Below are positions 7,067 to 9,604 of a stretch of DNA of 9,604 nucleotides, piece by piece. Position 1 is the first letter of the stretch, and every line of letters starts with the position of its first letter. The notes under the pieces are model-generated. The model was not told the DNA's origin, made no database searches, and was given only the letters and a program-made list of their open reading frames with translations. The stretch is taken from NCBI GenBank assembly GCA_947096075.1, contig CAMUQE010000068.1:1-9604 (forward strand), in the 5' to 3' direction. The DNA is from Veillonella parvula (GTDB lineage Bacteria > Bacillota > Negativicutes > Veillonellales > Veillonellaceae). A program made the position numbers and the translations under genes.

Positions 7067-7080
7067 ATTGTATGTACAAT
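7067..7080. promoter_or_regulatory. Palindrome upstream of pgi (possible operator)
   Basis: ATTGTA TG TACAAT: two perfect 6-base arms around a 2-base centre, directly before the pgi ribosome binding site. A third copy of the half-site (TACAAT) lies at 7125-7130. It overlaps a TAATAT (minus strand, 7079-7084) that could be a -10 element. The position and symmetry suit a dimeric repressor (similar layouts occur for GntR-type regulators), but no regulator is identified in the window. Confidence 0.4.
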
Positions 7081-7087
7081 ATTATTC

Positions 7088-7114
7088 CTTTATATCATAA
7101 AAGAATGAATAAAG
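7088..7114 (-). other. AT-rich hairpin in the DUF1294-pgi spacer
   Basis: CTTTAT (7088-7093) pairs with ATAAAG (7109-7114), and inside it TCAT (7095-7098) pairs with ATGA (7105-7108) around a 6-base loop, with one bulged A. No T-run follows on the minus strand, so it is at best a weak terminator or attenuator for the upstream genes. The 83-base spacer otherwise holds the palindrome, the pgi ribosome binding site and no convincing -35/-10 pair. Confidence 0.3.
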
Positions 7115-7129
7115 TATTAGTTTATACAA

Positions 7130-7408
7130 TCAATTTACCCACAAGCCATAACCAAAGCCAACTGCATACACAGACCAAAGTAGTGCAATAGGAATAGCTA
7201 GTTTAAACTTGAACTTTTGCGTCTTGTGACGCCATAGGACCATGCCCAATAAAGCGCCTACACCACCAAAGGCAAAAGCTAAAAATAGCAGTGTAAACTC
7301 TGAAATCCGTCCATATCCATTCATGGCACATAATTTATCGTATCCGTACATACTGAATACGATAAGATTCCAGACACCTACAGTTATCCAAAAATGTGTA
7401 TCACTCAT
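7130..7408 (-). CDS. DUF1294 family small membrane protein
   Basis: A 92-residue integral membrane protein of the DUF1294 (YsdA-like) family; its function is unknown. Three hydrophobic segments are visible: about 7-21 (WITVGVWNLIVFSMY), 38-60 (FTLLFLAFAFGGVGALLGMVLW) and 69-90. The family signature is present: N14 and YGYDKLCAM in the first part, RISE (33-36), then GGVGALLGMVLWRHKTQKFKF, where the RHKT motif follows the second helix. The ATG lies 21 bases after the stop of the epimerase gene, so it probably shares its transcript. The ribosome binding site is poor (GGGG very near the start, AAGG further up), suggesting low or coupled expression. A TGA stop ends it 83 bases before pgi. Confidence 0.85.
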   Translation of the reverse strand: MSDTHFWITVGVWNLIVFSMYGYDKLCAMNGYGRISEFTLLFLAFAFGGVGALLGMVLWRHKTQKFKFKLAIPIALLWSVYAVGFGYGLWVN

Positions 7409-7429
7409 ATCCCCAAACCTTATTATCCC

Positions 7430-8353
7430 TTACTTATGATTAGCTTTAAAGTATTCTAATGTCTTTTGTAAGCCTTCCTCTAATGTTGTAGTAGCAGTAA
7501 AGCCAAAATCACGTTCAGCTTTCAAATTACTTAAGCGCGAATGTTTAATATCCCCTATACGCTCATCTTCATAGTGGACCATAAAATCTACGCCACTAAT
7601 AGCCCGGAATCGCGTAATCAACTCATTCACAGATGTTCCCTTATTGGTAGATACATTATATATGCCTGAGCATTGACTATTCCCCATAGCCTTAATATTT
7701 GCATCTACCACATCATCTACATAAATGAAATCTCTAGTTTGTTCACCATCACCATATACAGTTAATGGTTGTCCTTCAACGATTAAACGGTTGAAAATAC
7801 TGATAACGCCACCTTCACCGCCATCACCTTGACGTGGTCCATATACATTAGCATATCTAAAGCATACTGTATTTAATCCAAAAGCTTCATGATAAATACG
7901 CAAATAACCTTCTGCAGTAAGCTTTGTCAAGCCGTAAAAAGACGAAGGCATACCACTCAAGTCTTCAGTCAATGGCAATACTGCCAAGTCACCATATACA
8001 GCAGCTGATGAAGGCATTAAAAATTGTTCAACTTTCACTTTACGACAAGCATCGAGAACATTAATAAGTCCTATTAGATTTACATCACAGTCATAAATTG
8101 GGTTCTCCATGGAGGATTGAACCATTGTTTGCGCCGCTTCATGAAATACGATAGACGGCTTAAACTCTTCAAATACAGATAGTAATTTTGGATCTCGTAC
8201 ATCCATCTCAATAAATCGAGCATCTTCATGTACAAAGGAGCGCATACCTGTAGATAAATCATCTATAACGAGTACATCGTGCCCTAATTCAATTAATCTA
8301 TCAACTAAATGGGACCCAATAAATCCGGCCCCACCAGTAACACATATATTCAT
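7430..8353 (-). CDS. NAD-dependent sugar-nucleotide epimerase (GalE/WbpP-like)
   Basis: Cytosolic extended short-chain dehydrogenase/epimerase of 307 residues. TGGAGFIGSH (6-15) binds NAD with Asp31 in VIDDLSTG. The catalytic triad is Ser116 (SSAAVYG) with Tyr140 and Lys144 (YGLTK). RYANVYGPRQ (166-175) and GDGEQTRDFIYVDDV are typical of UDP-sugar epimerases of the GalE/WbpP type, as is GDIKHSRLSNLKAERDFGF near the end. It clearly differs from the GalE encoded further on (no RYFNAAGADP or GTCVRDYIHV), so it is a paralogue and not a copy. The substrate could be UDP-Glc/Gal, UDP-GlcNAc/GalNAc or a uronic acid; sequence alone does not decide. The frame opens at a GTG (8389) overlapping the RNase H gene, but the conserved MNICVTGG start and AAGGGAGGG just upstream place the true start at ATG 8351-8353. 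Confidence 0.9.
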   Translation of the reverse strand: MNICVTGGAGFIGSHLVDRLIELGHDVLVIDDLSTGMRSFVHEDARFIEMDVRDPKLLSVFEEFKPSIVFHEAAQTMVQSSMENPIYDCDVNLIGLINVLDACRKVKVEQFLMPSSAAVYGDLAVLPLTEDLSGMPSSFYGLTKLTAEGYLRIYHEAFGLNTVCFRYANVYGPRQGDGGEGGVISIFNRLIVEGQPLTVYGDGEQTRDFIYVDDVVDANIKAMGNSQCSGIYNVSTNKGTSVNELITRFRAISGVDFMVHYEDERIGDIKHSRLSNLKAERDFGFTATTTLEEGLQKTLEYFKANHK

Positions 8354-8357
8354 AGCG

Positions 8358-8366
8358 CCCTCCCTT
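8358..8366 (-). promoter_or_regulatory. Ribosome binding site of the second epimerase
   Basis: AAGGGAGGG on the minus strand sits 4 bases before the ATG at 8353. It decides between this ATG and the in-frame GTG 36 bases upstream. Confidence 0.6.
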
Positions 8367-8375
8367 CTAACATCT

Positions 8376-9101
8376 TTAAATACCTGCACCTTGTTTTGCT
8401 AGTGCATCAGCCATTTCATTATATGTATCGCCTGTATGAGCAGCCACCTTGTGAAAGTATACTCGCACACGATTTTTTATAGAATCATAAAATGCTGAGT
8501 ACTCTTGGGTTAGCTCATTATTACGTTTCCAGCCCTTAGTAGCCCACATTTCTATGCCCATATAATCATAGTAAAGTGAGCATTCAGAGATCCTATTATC
8601 AACAGCATATTTCATAACATGCATAGCAGCCAACAGCTCACCAGCGACATTCCAAAACAATGTATATCGTTCATCAATAGAGGAAAAAGAAAAAGTCTCC
8701 CTATTGCCATTCAAAAAGATAACCCCACCTGCACCAACAGTATTAGTCTCTTTATTATAACTACCATCGATATACGCAACCATATAGTTTGGAATAGTAA
8801 AATCTGGTTTCACAACACTTGCTGATACTTTACTTTGAATACTAGAACTAGAACCTATAGGCCTAGAATTTATAGATTTAAACTTCACTTCTTGTGGCAA
8901 TTTAAGTTCACTCTTTTTAGCGCTCATAAAATCACTTAAAGACAAACCTGAATTCTCTACAAAAGCACGTGCTTCTACTTCTGTGGAAAATGATTTGTAG
9001 ATAGCACCACCATAGCCCTTTACTTGTTTCTCACAGTCAGACCATGTAGTATAAACTCCTGGTACACGGCCCTGACGAACAGCATAAAACTTTTTTGCCA
9101 T
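8376..9101 (-). CDS. rnhA: Ribonuclease HI with N-terminal hybrid-binding (viroplasmin-like) domain
   Basis: Cytosolic nuclease expected to cut the RNA strand of RNA/DNA hybrids (R-loops, primers). Residues 3-48 form the RNase H hybrid-binding/caulimovirus viroplasmin-like domain: FYAVRQGRVPGVYTTW, then GAIYKSFSTEVEARAFV. A Ser/Lys-rich linker (about 55-100) follows. The RNase HI domain occupies 106-241, with metal-binding acidic residues Asp112 (AYIDGSYN), Glu155, Asp179 and Asp232 (NEMADALAKQ), and His222 in the catalytic loop (AAHTGDT). Thus the active site is complete. This two-domain form, 241 residues, is common in eukaryotes and some Firmicutes and Bacteroidetes, unlike the single-domain E. 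coli enzyme (about 155). The ATG follows AGGGGGA and lies 9 bases after the stop of the deacylase gene, indicating one operon. Confidence 0.93.
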   Translation of the reverse strand: MAKKFYAVRQGRVPGVYTTWSDCEKQVKGYGGAIYKSFSTEVEARAFVENSGLSLSDFMSAKKSELKLPQEVKFKSINSRPIGSSSSIQSKVSASVVKPDFTIPNYMVAYIDGSYNKETNTVGAGGVIFLNGNRETFSFSSIDERYTLFWNVAGELLAAMHVMKYAVDNRISECSLYYDYMGIEMWATKGWKRNNELTQEYSAFYDSIKNRVRVYFHKVAAHTGDTYNEMADALAKQGAGI

Positions 9102-9110
9102 ACGTCCCCC

Positions 9111-9602
9111 TTAATGGTCCATTGTCAGTTCAACAAATTCAGCATTTACAACAGATGCCAAATTCTTTGGATTTACCTTCATTTGCATACCGCGTAAACC
9201 TGCACTTACATATACAAACTTTTGGGGTTCCATAGTCGCATCAAAATAGGTAGGAAAAGCTTTTTTCATACCTACTGGAGAACAGCCTCCACGTAAATAA
9301 CCTGTAATACCCAACAAATCCTTAACATGAACAAGCTCTACAGACTTATTATGACTTACACGAGCCGCTTGTTTCATATCTAATTCAGCGGCCACAGGAA
9401 TGCAAAATACTACATAACCTGTTTTATCACCTTTACCAACAAGAGTTTTGAATACTTCCTTCTCATCAAGCCCCAATGCTTCCACTACATGAAGACCTGT
9501 AGCATGATCCTCAGACCACTCATATTCGCTAATACTATAAGGTACCTTATGGGTATCTAAAATACGTAATGCATTTGTTTTTTTATGTTTTTCTTTACTC
9601 AC
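9111..9602 (-). CDS. ybaK: Cys-tRNA(Pro)/Cys-tRNA(Cys) deacylase, YbaK/EbsC family
   Basis: Cytosolic trans-editing enzyme that hydrolyses cysteine wrongly loaded on tRNA(Pro) by prolyl-tRNA synthetase. KTNALRILD near the start, VFKTLV with the conserved Lys52, VVFCIPVAAELD (64-75), and GYLRGGCSPVGMKK (101-114) are family hallmarks. The 163-residue length from the GTG at 9602 matches the usual ~155-160. That GTG is only 2 bases from the window edge, so its ribosome binding site cannot be seen and an upstream start is possible. The KTNALRILD position suggests little or nothing is missing. The RNase HI gene starts 9 bases after its stop. Confidence 0.92.
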   Translation of the reverse strand: MSKEKHKKTNALRILDTHKVPYSISEYEWSEDHATGLHVVEALGLDEKEVFKTLVGKGDKTGYVVFCIPVAAELDMKQAARVSHNKSVELVHVKDLLGITGYLRGGCSPVGMKKAFPTYFDATMEPQKFVYVSAGLRGMQMKVNPKNLASVVNAEFVELTMDH

Positions 9603-9604
9603 TA

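Noticed and set aside
8354..8389. Twelve-codon N-terminal extension of the second epimerase from a GTG at 8389.
   Set aside because: It overlaps the RNase HI gene, is not part of the conserved MNICVTGG start, and a good ribosome binding site precedes the internal ATG.

Overview
The window looks like chromosome from a diderm Firmicute of the Negativicutes, most probably Veillonella. This rests on four things seen in the sequence: AT-rich DNA, strong AGGAGG-type ribosome binding sites, an outer-membrane secretin next to Gram-positive-style housekeeping proteins, and a putative branched-chain amino acid binding lipoprotein. The species is inferred from gene content, not from a marker gene. All ten genes lie on the minus strand, so the window reads from right to left. 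No tRNA, rRNA, CRISPR array, insertion sequence or phage gene was found.

Right block (9602 down to 7130), in transcription order: a YbaK-type Cys-tRNA(Pro) deacylase, an RNase HI with an N-terminal hybrid-binding domain, a GalE/WbpP-like sugar-nucleotide epimerase, and a small DUF1294 membrane protein. Gaps are 9, 22 and 21 bases, so this is probably one transcript. An 83-base spacer follows, holding a short palindrome and an AT-rich hairpin. Then come pgi (glucose-6-phosphate isomerase) and galE (UDP-glucose 4-epimerase), 11 bases apart. They end at a strong intrinsic terminator at 4532-4576.

Left block (4483 down to 383): a single-pass inner-membrane protein with a GspC/PilP-like C-terminal domain overlaps by 19 bases a short secretin of the PilQ/GspD superfamily. 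An ABC-F ATPase follows 28 bases later. The first two look like the minimal envelope-spanning part (inner-membrane clamp plus outer-membrane ring) of a type IV pilus, type II secretion or DNA-uptake machine, here without the usual pilM/N/O neighbours. A 120-base spacer carries a good sigma-A-type promoter for the last gene, a substrate-binding lipoprotein cut by the left edge.

Functionally, pgi, galE and the second epimerase fit supply of nucleotide sugars for LPS and surface polysaccharide. If the host is Veillonella, which grows on lactate and not sugars, Pgi would run in the gluconeogenic direction (fructose-6-P to glucose-6-P). The most interesting items are the orphan GspC-like/secretin pair, the palindrome in front of pgi, and the pair of GalE-like enzymes around pgi.
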